Below are positions 29,381 through 37,194 of a stretch of 37,194 bases of DNA, piece after piece (within the stretch, counting starts at the first letter, position 1; the number at the start of each line of letters is the position of its first letter). The position numbers and the translations under genes were made by a program. The stretch lies in assembly GCA_029061155.1 (NCBI GenBank), contig JAIDSQ010000068.1, forward strand, positions 1 to 37,194, written 5' to 3'. This stretch comes from Clostridia bacterium. GTDB taxonomy: Bacteria > Bacillota > Clostridia > Christensenellales > Borkfalkiaceae. The notes under the pieces are model-generated. The model ran no database searches. It was not told where the DNA came from and was given only the letters and a program-made list of their open reading frames with translations.

Positions 29381-31630
29381 ATGCATATTAAGATTAACGC
29401 CAAAAGCGCGCTTTTATACGCCGTTTATGCCGCGGCATTACTTTTGTTAAACAAGACCGTCAGCGGAGTTCCCCTCTCTGTCGCACTGTACTTTGCAATG
29501 CTGATGTGCGGAGCGAATATATTTCTTTCGCCCGCATTATATATGCTTTGCGCAATTGTGCATCTGAGGCTCATAACCTGCCTTCTCGCAATTTATGAGG
29601 GCGCATTTCTGGGCGTTATAACCTTTATCTACCGCAGATGCCGCCGTAAAATAAGGTTGGAGGCTGGCGCATACATTTTGATTGCGCTTGCGCCGTATAT
29701 CGCCTTTGCCCCCATTGACGGTATAGATTTGATAAGCAACGAATACATATTGAAATCAATTGCCGCCGCAGGCACAACGCTGTTTACATACTTTTGTTTC
29801 AAAACAGTTTATGCACTCATTTACAGAACAATGCGTTGCCGTCTGAGAGAGGACGAGCTTTTGTGTTGCGGAGTAACTTTTGCCGCCATAGGTACAGGCT
29901 TTTACAACATAGCTGGAATATACGCATACACTGCGTTTGCGGCGGGCGCCGTCGTATTCTTTACAAGACTTTTGAGAAATCCTTCCGCAATTATCGCCGC
30001 GCTCATACTCGCATTCCCGCCCGCAATTTTGTCGCTTTCACTTACTCCCGTAACCGTTTACGTAATAGCCGCGTCCGTCGCACTGCTTTTTGCAGGTGCA
30101 GGACGTGCGGCGAGCGGGATTGTAACCTGCGCGCTTACCGCAGCTTACTTTTATTTTACTGGCGGTTTTAACTGCCCGCCGCTTATGATAGCACTCAGGG
30201 CTGTAATTATATTTTGTTTCATATTGCCGCCTTCTATACCGTCCGACCAAACAATGTGCAATTTAAAAGACAGACTTACCGTAACGCAGGTACTTTCAGA
30301 CACCGCAGTACAGCGCAGCCGAAGGCGGACGGGCGACAAGCTCTACAGAATTTCCGAAGTGTTCCGCGAGATTGAGTGCGCGTTTAAAGCGCTTGATGAA
30401 AACATCGACGACCGCGCGCTTAAAGGGCGAATGTTTACCGAACTGAAAGAAAAGTGCTGTAAAAACTGCGAGCGGGCAAAAAAATGTTCCGTAACAAACG
30501 TTTATACGGGTTTCATCAAGCTTATCGACGCCGGGTGCGTAAAAGGCAAGGTAAACCTTATTGATCTCCCGTCCGAAGTCACGCTGAACTGCACTATTCC
30601 CGCCGAAGTTTTAGCAAGACTCAACTCGCTTTTGGCGGAATACAGGCGCTATATGACCGAGGCGGAAAACGCGCGCAGCGGGCGTGCACTGCTTGCAGAA
30701 CAGGCGCACGGCGTTGCCGACGTTATGAAAAACTGCGCGGTGGAGCTTTGCACAAGCCCCTCAGAGGATAACAGATTAAACAGAAAAATAATTACCGAGC
30801 TTTCCACCCGCGGAATTTCCTGCCCCGAACTTTTTGTGAGCGGCGACGAAGTAACCGCCGTGATTTGCGGAAAAGCCGACGTGGACGTTATGACGCAAAT
30901 AATTTCGCGCGTGCTCGAAAGAAAATATGCGCTCAAAGACTCTATATGTTACGACAACGAAAAGCGCTGCTACATATTCGGCGTGCCGCCGAGGCTTGAC
31001 GCGGTGTTCGGAGTAGCTTACGCAATCAAGAGCGGCGAAAGTGTGTCGGGAGATACTCACACCGTAATACGCATAAACGAACACAGCTTTTTAATGGCGC
31101 TTTCCGACGGTATGGGAAGCGGCGAATACGCAAAAAAAGTTTCCGCCACCGCAATTTCGCTTATAGAGGCGTTTTACCGCGCGCAAATGCCCGAAGGCAC
31201 CGTGCTTAAAACTATAAATAAACTGCTGTCTTTTAACCGCGACGAACGTTTTACGTGCATAGACATTGCCGCAGTAAACCTTGAAACGGGCATTGCCGAC
31301 TTTGTCAAGATAGGCTCGCCGGCAGGTATCATCATAAGAGAAGGCGAAATAAAGATTCTGGAAAGCGAAAGCCTGCCCCTCGGAATACTCGATAATCTGC
31401 GCCCCACAGTCTGTTCAGAACAGCTAAGAGGCGGGGACATAGTAGTGTTTATGAGCGACGGAATAACTTCGGCATTCCCTTCCGCAACCGAATTGTATGA
31501 ATTTATGCGCGGATTGAAACCGCTGAACCCGCAAAACCTTGCGGATAAAATACTTGCAGGCGCCAGGGCGCGAAGTAAAAAGACCGCCGATGATATGACG
31601 GTGCTGTGCACAAGAATATTTGAAACTTAA
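29381..31630 (+). CDS. spoIIE: stage II sporulation protein E (SpoIIE), membrane PP2C phosphatase
   Basis: A 749-residue SpoIIE. The N-terminal ~290 residues are hydrophobic with about ten helices. A central regulatory region (about 300-530) contains the cysteine cluster CCKNCERAKKCS. The C-terminal PP2C phosphatase domain (about 545-749) keeps the metal motifs MALSDGMGSGEYAKK, GDIVVFMSDGITSAF and KKTADDMTVLC. In sporulating Firmicutes SpoIIE dephosphorylates SpoIIAA to activate sigma-F at the division septum. The start is the ATG at 29381, six bases after TATAAT; the track's start at 29366 (GTG) would lie inside the promoter. It is monocistronic, ending at a strong terminator. The matching anti-anti-sigma candidate is at 3833-4138. 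Confidence 0.93.
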   Translation: MHIKINAKSALLYAVYAAALLLLNKTVSGVPLSVALYFAMLMCGANIFLSPALYMLCAIVHLRLITCLLAIYEGAFLGVITFIYRRCRRKIRLEAGAYILIALAPYIAFAPIDGIDLISNEYILKSIAAAGTTLFTYFCFKTVYALIYRTMRCRLREDELLCCGVTFAAIGTGFYNIAGIYAYTAFAAGAVVFFTRLLRNPSAIIAALILAFPPAILSLSLTPVTVYVIAASVALLFAGAGRAASGIVTCALTAAYFYFTGGFNCPPLMIALRAVIIFCFILPPSIPSDQTMCNLKDRLTVTQVLSDTAVQRSRRRTGDKLYRISEVFREIECAFKALDENIDDRALKGRMFTELKEKCCKNCERAKKCSVTNVYTGFIKLIDAGCVKGKVNLIDLPSEVTLNCTIPAEVLARLNSLLAEYRRYMTEAENARSGRALLAEQAHGVADVMKNCAVELCTSPSEDNRLNRKIITELSTRGISCPELFVSGDEVTAVICGKADVDVMTQIISRVLERKYALKDSICYDNEKRCYIFGVPPRLDAVFGVAYAIKSGESVSGDTHTVIRINEHSFLMALSDGMGSGEYAKKVSATAISLIEAFYRAQMPEGTVLKTINKLLSFNRDERFTCIDIAAVNLETGIADFVKIGSPAGIIIREGEIKILESESLPLGILDNLRPTVCSEQLRGGDIVVFMSDGITSAFPSATELYEFMRGLKPLNPQNLADKILAGARARSKKTADDMTVLCTRIFET

Positions 31631-31667
31631 AAACCGTATAGTGCAAAAGCGTACTTTCTGTAATTAT

Positions 31668-31697
31668 AAAAACTCTCGGATAATCCGAGAGTTTTTT
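31668..31697. terminator. bidirectional intrinsic terminator
   Basis: AAAACTCTCGGAT and its complement ATCCGAGAGTTTT, followed by more T. It is shared by spoIIE and the convergent small membrane protein gene. Confidence 0.9.
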
Positions 31698-31731
31698 GTT
31701 CGTAATTAAATAAGCTAAATTTACCGTATTT

Positions 31732-32124
31732 TTAATTTGTTTTAATTGATGAGTTCCTATCAGCTATTTTCTTTTTTATTTGTACAATCAAAGTGCTGAC
31801 TTCCAAAATAAGAGCAATTCCGAGAATGACAAACATTGATACAGCAAAAGGCAATTCGTCTTCCACTATTCCACTCACAAAAGCGAGTATTAATAATATC
31901 GCATAAGGCAGAAAAATATATGTAACCGAAAAAATATTTTTTCGCAAAGATACTTCATTCCAACCTTGATATATGCAAATAGCTATGTAAATCATAGAAT
32001 ATACAGTATATCCGTATAGCCAACCAATGTCATTAATGCGATTACCGCAACCGTATTCATAACCTATTTTACCAATCATAAGCTCAAATAATATAATTGC
32101 AACGACAGTTTTAACATACCTCAT
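31732..32124 (-). CDS. small four-helix membrane protein, unknown function
   Basis: A 130-residue protein with about four hydrophobic helices (about 5-20, 33-52, 65-85, 92-113) and a basic, polar C-terminus. It was not recognised. GGAG lies before the ATG. It follows the lipoprotein gene by 38 bases and is probably co-transcribed with it. Both genes are AT-richer than the rest of the window, which could indicate acquired or fast-evolving genes. Confidence 0.72.
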   Translation of the reverse strand: MRYVKTVVAIILFELMIGKIGYEYGCGNRINDIGWLYGYTVYSMIYIAICIYQGWNEVSLRKNIFSVTYIFLPYAILLILAFVSGIVEDELPFAVSMFVILGIALILEVSTLIVQIKKKIADRNSSIKTN

Positions 32125-32162
32125 TACCTTTCTCCTCTAAATTGAAATTTATATCACAGTAA

Positions 32163-32597
32163 TTATAGTCTGCTATCGGAAATATTATCGGGAGCGTATT
32201 CTTTCAAATAAGAATTTAAAAAGTCGAATTTCTCTTTTGTTTTGCAAAATTTCCCGTTAAAATATAAATATCCGCCATTATTAATCATAGTCCAAACATC
32301 GTACAAATCGATATTATCGTTTCCGATAGTAATTCGCAAATGATCGTGGGAAGGGCCGAAATCAATATGCTCTTTTACTTCACTATAAGTTATTTTATTT
32401 AAGAAAAGAATAAAGTTTCGCGACTGCTCAGTAGTTAGTTCCGCATCAAAGTTCTGTTCTTCGTCCATACAAGTATATGCTAATTTTACAATGCTGTTTT
32501 CGTCAAAATTAAATTCAGTACCGTTTAAACAAGCCGAAAAAGCAAGCATACAGATTATTATGAGTAACAACGGTATCAGCAACTTTTTAATCTTCAT
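32163..32597 (-). CDS. small secreted lipoprotein, unknown function
   Basis: A 144-residue protein with a classic lipoprotein signal peptide: basic MKIKKLL, a hydrophobic core, and the lipobox FSAC with the modified cysteine at about residue 22. The mature part is acidic and hydrophilic with no family I recognise. GGAGG lies six bases before the ATG. It is upstream of the small membrane protein gene, suggesting a pair acting at the outer face of the cell membrane. It may be lineage specific. Confidence 0.78.
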   Translation of the reverse strand: MKIKKLLIPLLLIIICMLAFSACLNGTEFNFDENSIVKLAYTCMDEEQNFDAELTTEQSRNFILFLNKITYSEVKEHIDFGPSHDHLRITIGNDNIDLYDVWTMINNGGYLYFNGKFCKTKEKFDFLNSYLKEYAPDNISDSRL

Positions 32598-32693
32598 AAA
32601 ATCCTCCTATATTAAACGGATTGAGTATTCATTTTACTCACTATTATAACGATTTGAAATTAGCTTTTGTCCCGTTAAATTACTGTTTAACGT

Positions 32694-32720
32694 AAAGGCG
32701 AAGCTTTACACTTCGCCTTT
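32694..32720. terminator. stem-loop terminator after malQ
   Basis: AAAGGCGAAG, loop CTTTACA, CTTCGCCTTT. It lies seven bases past the malQ stop. The T run is better on the plus strand than on the minus strand that malQ uses, so efficiency is uncertain. Confidence 0.75.
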
Positions 32721-32726
32721 TATTTA

Positions 32727-34229
32727 TTATCTGTTTAATCCGTCAATCATTTTGCGTAAAATTGCCATATGCTTGCGTGAAGGGAAGTCAGCCATTCTGA
32801 ACTGCCAGTTGCCTTCCGCCGTGGACGGAATGTTCATTCTGTCATATGTATCGAGATACATTATATCCTGCACGGGCAATACCGCAATACGTGCGGGCGA
32901 GGCGAGTGCGCACACGTTCATAGCCGTAACCGCGTCCTCACGCGATACAAAGGGATATGTTATACTCTCGCTCTTAAGTGCATTCCTTAGCATCTTTTTA
33001 AACTGCCTGAAGTCCGCGTCGGACATCCCGTTTATAAACCCGAGCGTCGTATCGTTGTCGTGCGTTCCCGTATAAACTACGCTGTTTTCGTCTATGTTTG
33101 CGGGAAGATAAGGATTATCCGCACTTCCGTCAAACGCGAATTGCAACACCTTCATTCCGGGGAAACCCGTCCTTTCCCTAAGACGGTGAACGCCGCTGTC
33201 GAGCGCGCCCAAATCTTCGGCAATAATTTCGATATCGCCCAAACGACGCTTAACTTCGCTGAACAGCCTTAGCCCTGGACCTTGCAGCCACTCTCCTTCC
33301 TTTGCCGTCGTGCTGTCGGAAGGAATAGAATAATACCTGTCAAAGCCGCGGAAATGGTCGATACGGATTATATCGTAAAGCTTAGCCGACTTTTCGATTC
33401 GTTTAATCCACCATTCGTAATTTGTTACAGCCATTCCTTCCCAGTCGTAGAGGGGATTGCCCCAAAGCTGACCGTCCTCAGAGAAGTAATCGGGGGGAAC
33501 GCCCGCCACCGCCTCGGGATTCAAATGTCTGTCGAGTTTAAATAACTTGGGATTGCCCCACACGTCCGCCGAATCGTATGCGACGTACAAAGGGATATCC
33601 CCTATTATTTTTATGCCGAGCGAATTGACGTAATTTTTTAGCTGTTTCCACTGTACGTCAAACTTGTACTGGACGAACTGCCAGAAGAGATAATCGCTCT
33701 TATAGACCGAACGCTTAAATTCGAGTAAAGCTAATTTTTCCTTATACTTATACGCGTCGGGGAAGGTATCGAACGTACCGCCGTACCGCGATTTGAGCGA
33801 CATAAATATGGCGTAATCGTCGTACTCGCCGCTTTCCACAAAGGCGACAAAGTCCTTGTTTTTCACATTAAAACGCGCATATGCGAGACGGAGAATATTA
33901 TACCTGTTTTCGTTTAGAGTCTGATAGTCCACCTTGCCCAAGGGCATTTCAGCCGACTTAAGCTCTTCTTCGTCCAAAAGCCCCTCTTCTCTGAGCGCTT
34001 TTAAATCTATGAACAGAGGGTTGCCCGAATTACAGCACACAGACTGATAGGGACTGTCGCCGAACCCCGTCTGCACCAGAGGCAGAATCTGCCAGTACTT
34101 GACGTGCGCAGTCTTTAAAAGGCGCGCAAAGTCATACGCCTCGTCGCCGAGCGAACCTATTCCGTATTTTCCGGGTAACGAAGATATATGGCAAAGAACG
34201 CCGGCTCCTCTCTCGTAAACACCTTCCAT
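32727..34229 (-). CDS. malQ: 4-alpha-glucanotransferase (amylomaltase), GH77
   Basis: A 500-residue enzyme that disproportionates maltodextrins by transferring alpha-1,4-glucan chains. The GH77 hallmarks are present: GVLCHISSLPGKYGIGSLG at the N-terminus, IIGDIPLYVAYDSADVWGNP, the nucleophile region IIRIDHFRGFDRYY, the acid/base region IIAEDLGALD, and VVYTGTHDNDTTLGF. The length is typical for the bacterial type. It lies eight bases after dapL, so it belongs to the pyrG-dapL-malQ transcription unit. Together with phosphoglucomutase it supports glycogen or starch breakdown. Confidence 0.95.
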   Translation of the reverse strand: MEGVYERGAGVLCHISSLPGKYGIGSLGDEAYDFARLLKTAHVKYWQILPLVQTGFGDSPYQSVCCNSGNPLFIDLKALREEGLLDEEELKSAEMPLGKVDYQTLNENRYNILRLAYARFNVKNKDFVAFVESGEYDDYAIFMSLKSRYGGTFDTFPDAYKYKEKLALLEFKRSVYKSDYLFWQFVQYKFDVQWKQLKNYVNSLGIKIIGDIPLYVAYDSADVWGNPKLFKLDRHLNPEAVAGVPPDYFSEDGQLWGNPLYDWEGMAVTNYEWWIKRIEKSAKLYDIIRIDHFRGFDRYYSIPSDSTTAKEGEWLQGPGLRLFSEVKRRLGDIEIIAEDLGALDSGVHRLRERTGFPGMKVLQFAFDGSADNPYLPANIDENSVVYTGTHDNDTTLGFINGMSDADFRQFKKMLRNALKSESITYPFVSREDAVTAMNVCALASPARIAVLPVQDIMYLDTYDRMNIPSTAEGNWQFRMADFPSRKHMAILRKMIDGLNR

Positions 34230-34237
34230 AATTCACC

Positions 34238-35422
34238 TTATTTCTTTAAAAGATTTTCAATCCTTGAAACTGCCTCTTGGGTAACTTCCTGACTTCCGAA
34301 CGCGGTAAGACGGAAGTACCCTTCGCCGTTCTGTCCGAATCCCGCGCCGGGAGTTCCCACAACCTGCGCGTTTTCCAAAAGGTAGTCGAAAAATTCCCAG
34401 CTGCCCATTCCGTTCGGACATTTAAGCCATATGTACGGCGAATTTTTTCCGCCCGTGTACCAGATGCCCAGTCTGTCCATACAGTCCGCAATCAGTTTTG
34501 CATTGCGTCTGTAGTATGCGATATTTTCTTTAATCTGCTTTTGTCCTTCTTCGGTAAACACAGCCGCCGCGCCCTTCTGAACAATGTACGGCACGCCGTT
34601 GAATTTAGTTGCCTGACGTCTGAGCCACATCTTGTTTGCGTTCAAGCTGTCCTTTTCAAGCTCGTGAGGGATAACGGTATAACCGCATCTCGTGCCTGTA
34701 AACCCTGCGATTTTGGAGAACGAACAAAATTCTATCGCGCACGTTCTCGCTCCCTCTATCTGAAAAATGGAACGCGCGGTGTCGTTATCGGTAATGAAAC
34801 ACTCGTAAGCGGCGTCGTATAAAATTACCGCACCCAGCTTATTTGCGTAAGCTACCCATTCTTTAAGCTGTGCGGGCGAATATGCCGCGCCCGTGGGATT
34901 GTTGGGCGAGCAGATATAAATTATGTCCGCTTTGACGGAGTAATCGGGCATAGGCAAAAAGCCGTTTTGTGCGTTTGCGCAGGCGTAAATAACCTTTCTG
35001 CCCGCCATAAGGTTGGTATCCACGTAAACGGGATATACGGGGTCGGGGACGAGGATTGTATTGTCCTTCGCAAATATATCGAGTATATTTCCAAGGTCTG
35101 ATTTAGCGCCGTCGGAAACGAAAATTTCGTCCAGTCCGACCTTTACGCCGTAAGTCACATAATAATTTTTAATGCTTTCCCTTAAAAACTCGTAACCTTC
35201 ATAAGGACCGTAGCCCTTGAATGTTGCGCTTTCAGACATTTCGTCTACAGCGCCGTGGAGCGCCTCTATTACAGCAGGCGCGAGGGGAAGAGTTACGTCG
35301 CCTATGCCGAGTTTCAAAACCTTTTTATCGGGGTGGGCTTTAGCGTAAGCCGCACTTCTTGCTCCGACTTCGGCAAAGAGATAGCTTTCTTTTATGTCGT
35401 TGAAATATGCGTTGAGTTTCAT
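34238..35422 (-). CDS. dapL: LL-diaminopimelate aminotransferase DapL
   Basis: A 394-residue fold-type I PLP enzyme that converts tetrahydrodipicolinate directly to LL-diaminopimelate, the short route to lysine and peptidoglycan cross-links. Motifs seen are LGIGDVTLPLAPAV near the N-terminus, GYGPYEGYEFLRESI, FVSDGAKSDLGNIL, the substrate loop ICSPNNPTGAAYSP, and the PLP lysine in FCSFSKIAGFTGTRCGY. The C-terminal GFGQNGEGYFRLTAFGS is also typical. Its ribosome site overlaps the end of pyrG, only four bases away, so the two are coupled. Confidence 0.94.
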   Translation of the reverse strand: MKLNAYFNDIKESYLFAEVGARSAAYAKAHPDKKVLKLGIGDVTLPLAPAVIEALHGAVDEMSESATFKGYGPYEGYEFLRESIKNYYVTYGVKVGLDEIFVSDGAKSDLGNILDIFAKDNTILVPDPVYPVYVDTNLMAGRKVIYACANAQNGFLPMPDYSVKADIIYICSPNNPTGAAYSPAQLKEWVAYANKLGAVILYDAAYECFITDNDTARSIFQIEGARTCAIEFCSFSKIAGFTGTRCGYTVIPHELEKDSLNANKMWLRRQATKFNGVPYIVQKGAAAVFTEEGQKQIKENIAYYRRNAKLIADCMDRLGIWYTGGKNSPYIWLKCPNGMGSWEFFDYLLENAQVVGTPGAGFGQNGEGYFRLTAFGSQEVTQEAVSRIENLLKK

Positions 35423-35426
35423 TTTT

Positions 35427-37028
35427 TTAACCTCTCTTTGAGTATAACACAGCGTGCTTTATAAACTCCCTGAATATGGGGTGCGCAGACTGCGGACGGG
35501 ATTTGAACTCGGGGTGGTACTGTACGCCTATAAAGAAGTCGTTTGCGGGAATTTCCACCGCCTCAACAAGCAGTCCGTCGGGCGACGTGCCCGCTATCTT
35601 CATACCCGCGCCCTCTATCTGTTCACGATATTCGTTGTTGAATTCGTATCTGTGGCGGTGGCGTTCGGAAATTTCGTCCGCGCCGTAAGCCGTCTTCATT
35701 ATGTCGCCCAAAACCTTGCAGGGGTATGCGCCTAAACGCATTGTCCCGCCCATTTTTACGCCGTGCTGGTCGGGCATTAAATCGATTACGCAATGCTTTG
35801 AATGTGCGTCAAACTCCGACGAATTAGCGTCATGATAGCCCAAAACGTTTCTTGCGTATTCTATAACCGCCGTCTGCATACCGAGGCAAATTCCGAAGTA
35901 AGGAACGTTATTTTCACGCGCATACTTTGCGCAGAGAATCATTCCCTCTATTCCGCGGTTGCCGAATCCTCCGGGGACTATAATTCCGTCCATACCCTTT
36001 AAAAGCTTGCTTATATTCTGTTGGGTAATTCCTTCGGTGTCTACCCACTTGATTTCTACTTTCGCGCCGTTTTCATAGCCCGCGTGCGCAAGCGATTCAG
36101 CTACCGAAAGGTAAGCGTCGTGCAGTTGAACGTACTTTCCGCACAGTGCGATTTTAACCGTCTTGTCGCGCGTTTGTATCCTTTCAAGCATTTTATTCCA
36201 TTCGGTTAAATCTATTACGCGGGGGTCAAGCTTAAGCCTCTTACACACGATTTCCGAAAAGTTGCTCTCTTCAAGCATTATGGGACACTGATACAGCACT
36301 GGAAGAGTTAAATTTTCAAGACAGCACTCGGGTTCGACATTGCAGAACATCGCAATCTTTTCCCTGACTTCCCTGGGAAGGGGATTATCAACGCGCGCCA
36401 TTATAATATCGGGGTTAATGCCCATTCCCTGCAATTCCTTTACGGAGTGCTGCGTGGGCTTGGACTTGAACTCTTCCGAGCCTGAAATGTAGGGAACGAG
36501 CGTCACGTGGATAAAACAGTAATTGTCCCTGCCCACTTCTCTTGCAACCTGACGGATTGCCTCGATAAAGGGCTGGCTTTCGATATCGCCTATCGTTCCG
36601 CCTATCTCGGTTATTACAACGTCGGCGTTCGTGGTTTTGCCTACGTTGTAGATAAAGGTCTTTATCTCGTTGGTAACGTGGGGAATTACCTGAACGGTCT
36701 GACCGAGGTATTCGCCGTTACGCTCCTTGTTTAAAACGTTCCAGTAAACTTTACCTGTCGTGAGATTGGAATACTTGTTTAAATTTTCGTCTATGAACCT
36801 TTCGTAGTGACCTAAGTCAAGGTCTGTTTCTGCGCCGTCGTCGGTTACGAAAACTTCGCCGTGCTGAAAGGGGCTCATCGTGCCGGGGTCGATATTAATA
36901 TAGGGGTCGAGCTTTTGGGAGGCAACTTTATAGCCCCTGCACTTTAACAGCCTGCCGAGCGACGCGGCGGTTATGCCCTTGCCTAAACCAGATACGACAC
37001 CGCCCGTAACGAAAATGTATTTTGTCAT
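35427..37028 (-). CDS. pyrG: CTP synthase PyrG
   Basis: A 533-residue enzyme that aminates UTP to CTP using glutamine. The N-terminal amidoligase domain (about 1-265) begins [21 protein letters not shown] and has [30 protein letters not shown] and STTQHSV-type loops (here [11 protein letters not shown]). The C-terminal class I glutamine amidotransferase has the oxyanion site GGFGNRG, the nucleophile cysteine in FGICLGMQ, and the histidine-glutamate pair in [12 protein letters not shown]. Start 37028 has GGAG eight bases upstream; the track start at 37094 runs back through the promoter. It is first in the operon with dapL and malQ. No C-tract attenuator of the Bacillus type is visible in the short leader. 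Confidence 0.96.
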   Translation of the reverse strand: MTKYIFVTGGVVSGLGKGITAASLGRLLKCRGYKVASQKLDPYINIDPGTMSPFQHGEVFVTDDGAETDLDLGHYERFIDENLNKYSNLTTGKVYWNVLNKERNGEYLGQTVQVIPHVTNEIKTFIYNVGKTTNADVVITEIGGTIGDIESQPFIEAIRQVAREVGRDNYCFIHVTLVPYISGSEEFKSKPTQHSVKELQGMGINPDIIMARVDNPLPREVREKIAMFCNVEPECCLENLTLPVLYQCPIMLEESNFSEIVCKRLKLDPRVIDLTEWNKMLERIQTRDKTVKIALCGKYVQLHDAYLSVAESLAHAGYENGAKVEIKWVDTEGITQQNISKLLKGMDGIIVPGGFGNRGIEGMILCAKYARENNVPYFGICLGMQTAVIEYARNVLGYHDANSSEFDAHSKHCVIDLMPDQHGVKMGGTMRLGAYPCKVLGDIMKTAYGADEISERHRHRYEFNNEYREQIEGAGMKIAGTSPDGLLVEAVEIPANDFFIGVQYHPEFKSRPQSAHPIFREFIKHAVLYSKRG

Positions 37029-37065
37029 TAATAATACTCCAACGCGTGTATTTACATTCCTGAAT

Positions 37066-37094
37066 ATTGTAACATAAAGGCGGCTCAATTGCAA
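37066..37094 (-). promoter_or_regulatory. promoter of pyrG embedded in a terminator hairpin
   Basis: Minus strand: TTGCAA (37094-37089), 17 nt, TACAAT (37071-37066), predicting a leader of about 31 nt. The -35 hexamer is made from the loop and one arm of the hairpin at 37077-37109. Confidence 0.68.
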
Positions 37095-37109
37095 GAATTG
37101 AGCCGCCTT
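37077..37109. terminator. stem-loop, probable terminator of the gene upstream of pyrG outside the window
   Basis: AAGGCGGCTCAATT, loop GCAAG, AATTGAGCCGCCTT. It has T residues on both sides and overlaps the pyrG promoter. Confidence 0.8.
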
Positions 37110-37177
37110 AATTTTTAATTGTGAATTTTATTTTATGCTTTCGTATATAAACCGTAACCTAATCCTGAAATAGCCTT

Positions 37178-37194
37178 GTGTAGATCTAGGTGGT
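37178..37194. other. probable Illumina P5 adapter remnant at the contig end
   Basis: GTGTAGATCTAGGTGGT matches GTGTAGATCTCGGTGGT, the reverse complement of part of the P5 adapter (AATGATACGGCGACCACCGAGATCTACAC), at 16 of 17 positions. It is the very last sequence of the window. It should be trimmed and not interpreted biologically. Positions 37110-37177 show no gene. Confidence 0.75.

Overview
The window looks like a whole assembly contig from an uncultured, anaerobic, low-to-mid GC Firmicute of class Clostridia, possibly a gut Christensenellales-type lineage. This is inferred from gene content: SpoIIE, a SpoIIA/SigB-type sigma operon, a group B-like [FeFe] hydrogenase, a flavin thioredoxin reductase without recognisable NADPH motifs, LL-diaminopimelate aminotransferase, and the clostridial prmA-rsmE-mtaB order. 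No rRNA, tRNA, CRISPR array, transposase or phage gene was seen. The last 17 bases match the Illumina P5 adapter complement at 16 positions, which supports this being a contig end.

Left third (1-12.8 kb): a proline-rich membrane protein of unknown function faces, across a shared terminator, a minus-strand operon of an anti-anti-sigma (STAS) protein, a degenerate anti-sigma-like protein, a SigB/SigF-family sigma factor broken by one in-frame TAA, and a second, intact-looking anti-sigma kinase. Then come citrate synthase, feoA-feoB-rluA (FeoB has lost its guanine-recognition motifs), an unknown polytopic membrane protein, a PadR regulator with its HAAS-domain membrane partner behind two tandem operators, and a Na/Pi cotransporter with a PhoU tail.

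Middle (12.9-25.3 kb): trmL, rdgB, a YfcE-type phosphoesterase, an unknown membrane protein, phosphoglucomutase, a small 61-residue protein divergent from a WYL regulator, an aldose-1-epimerase-like gene, and a tightly overlapped operon mgtC-prmA-rsmE-mtaB-prsW-hit in which translation and tRNA-modification genes carry an unexpected intramembrane protease.

Right third (25.3-37.2 kb): a putative ferredoxin-type flavin thioredoxin reductase beside a group B-like [FeFe] hydrogenase, an orphan Wzz-like protein, SpoIIE, a small membrane protein plus lipoprotein pair, and an operon pyrG-dapL-malQ.

Two observations stand out. First, the sigma factor lacks region 4.2 only because of a single stop codon; the downstream frame is intact and ends exactly where the next gene begins, while the SpoIIE phosphatase that would normally act on such a system is intact on the same contig. 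Second, five genes have a sigma-A-type -10 hexamer only 6-7 nt before the ATG and no Shine-Dalgarno sequence, which implies leaderless mRNAs as a regular class beside ordinary leadered genes.
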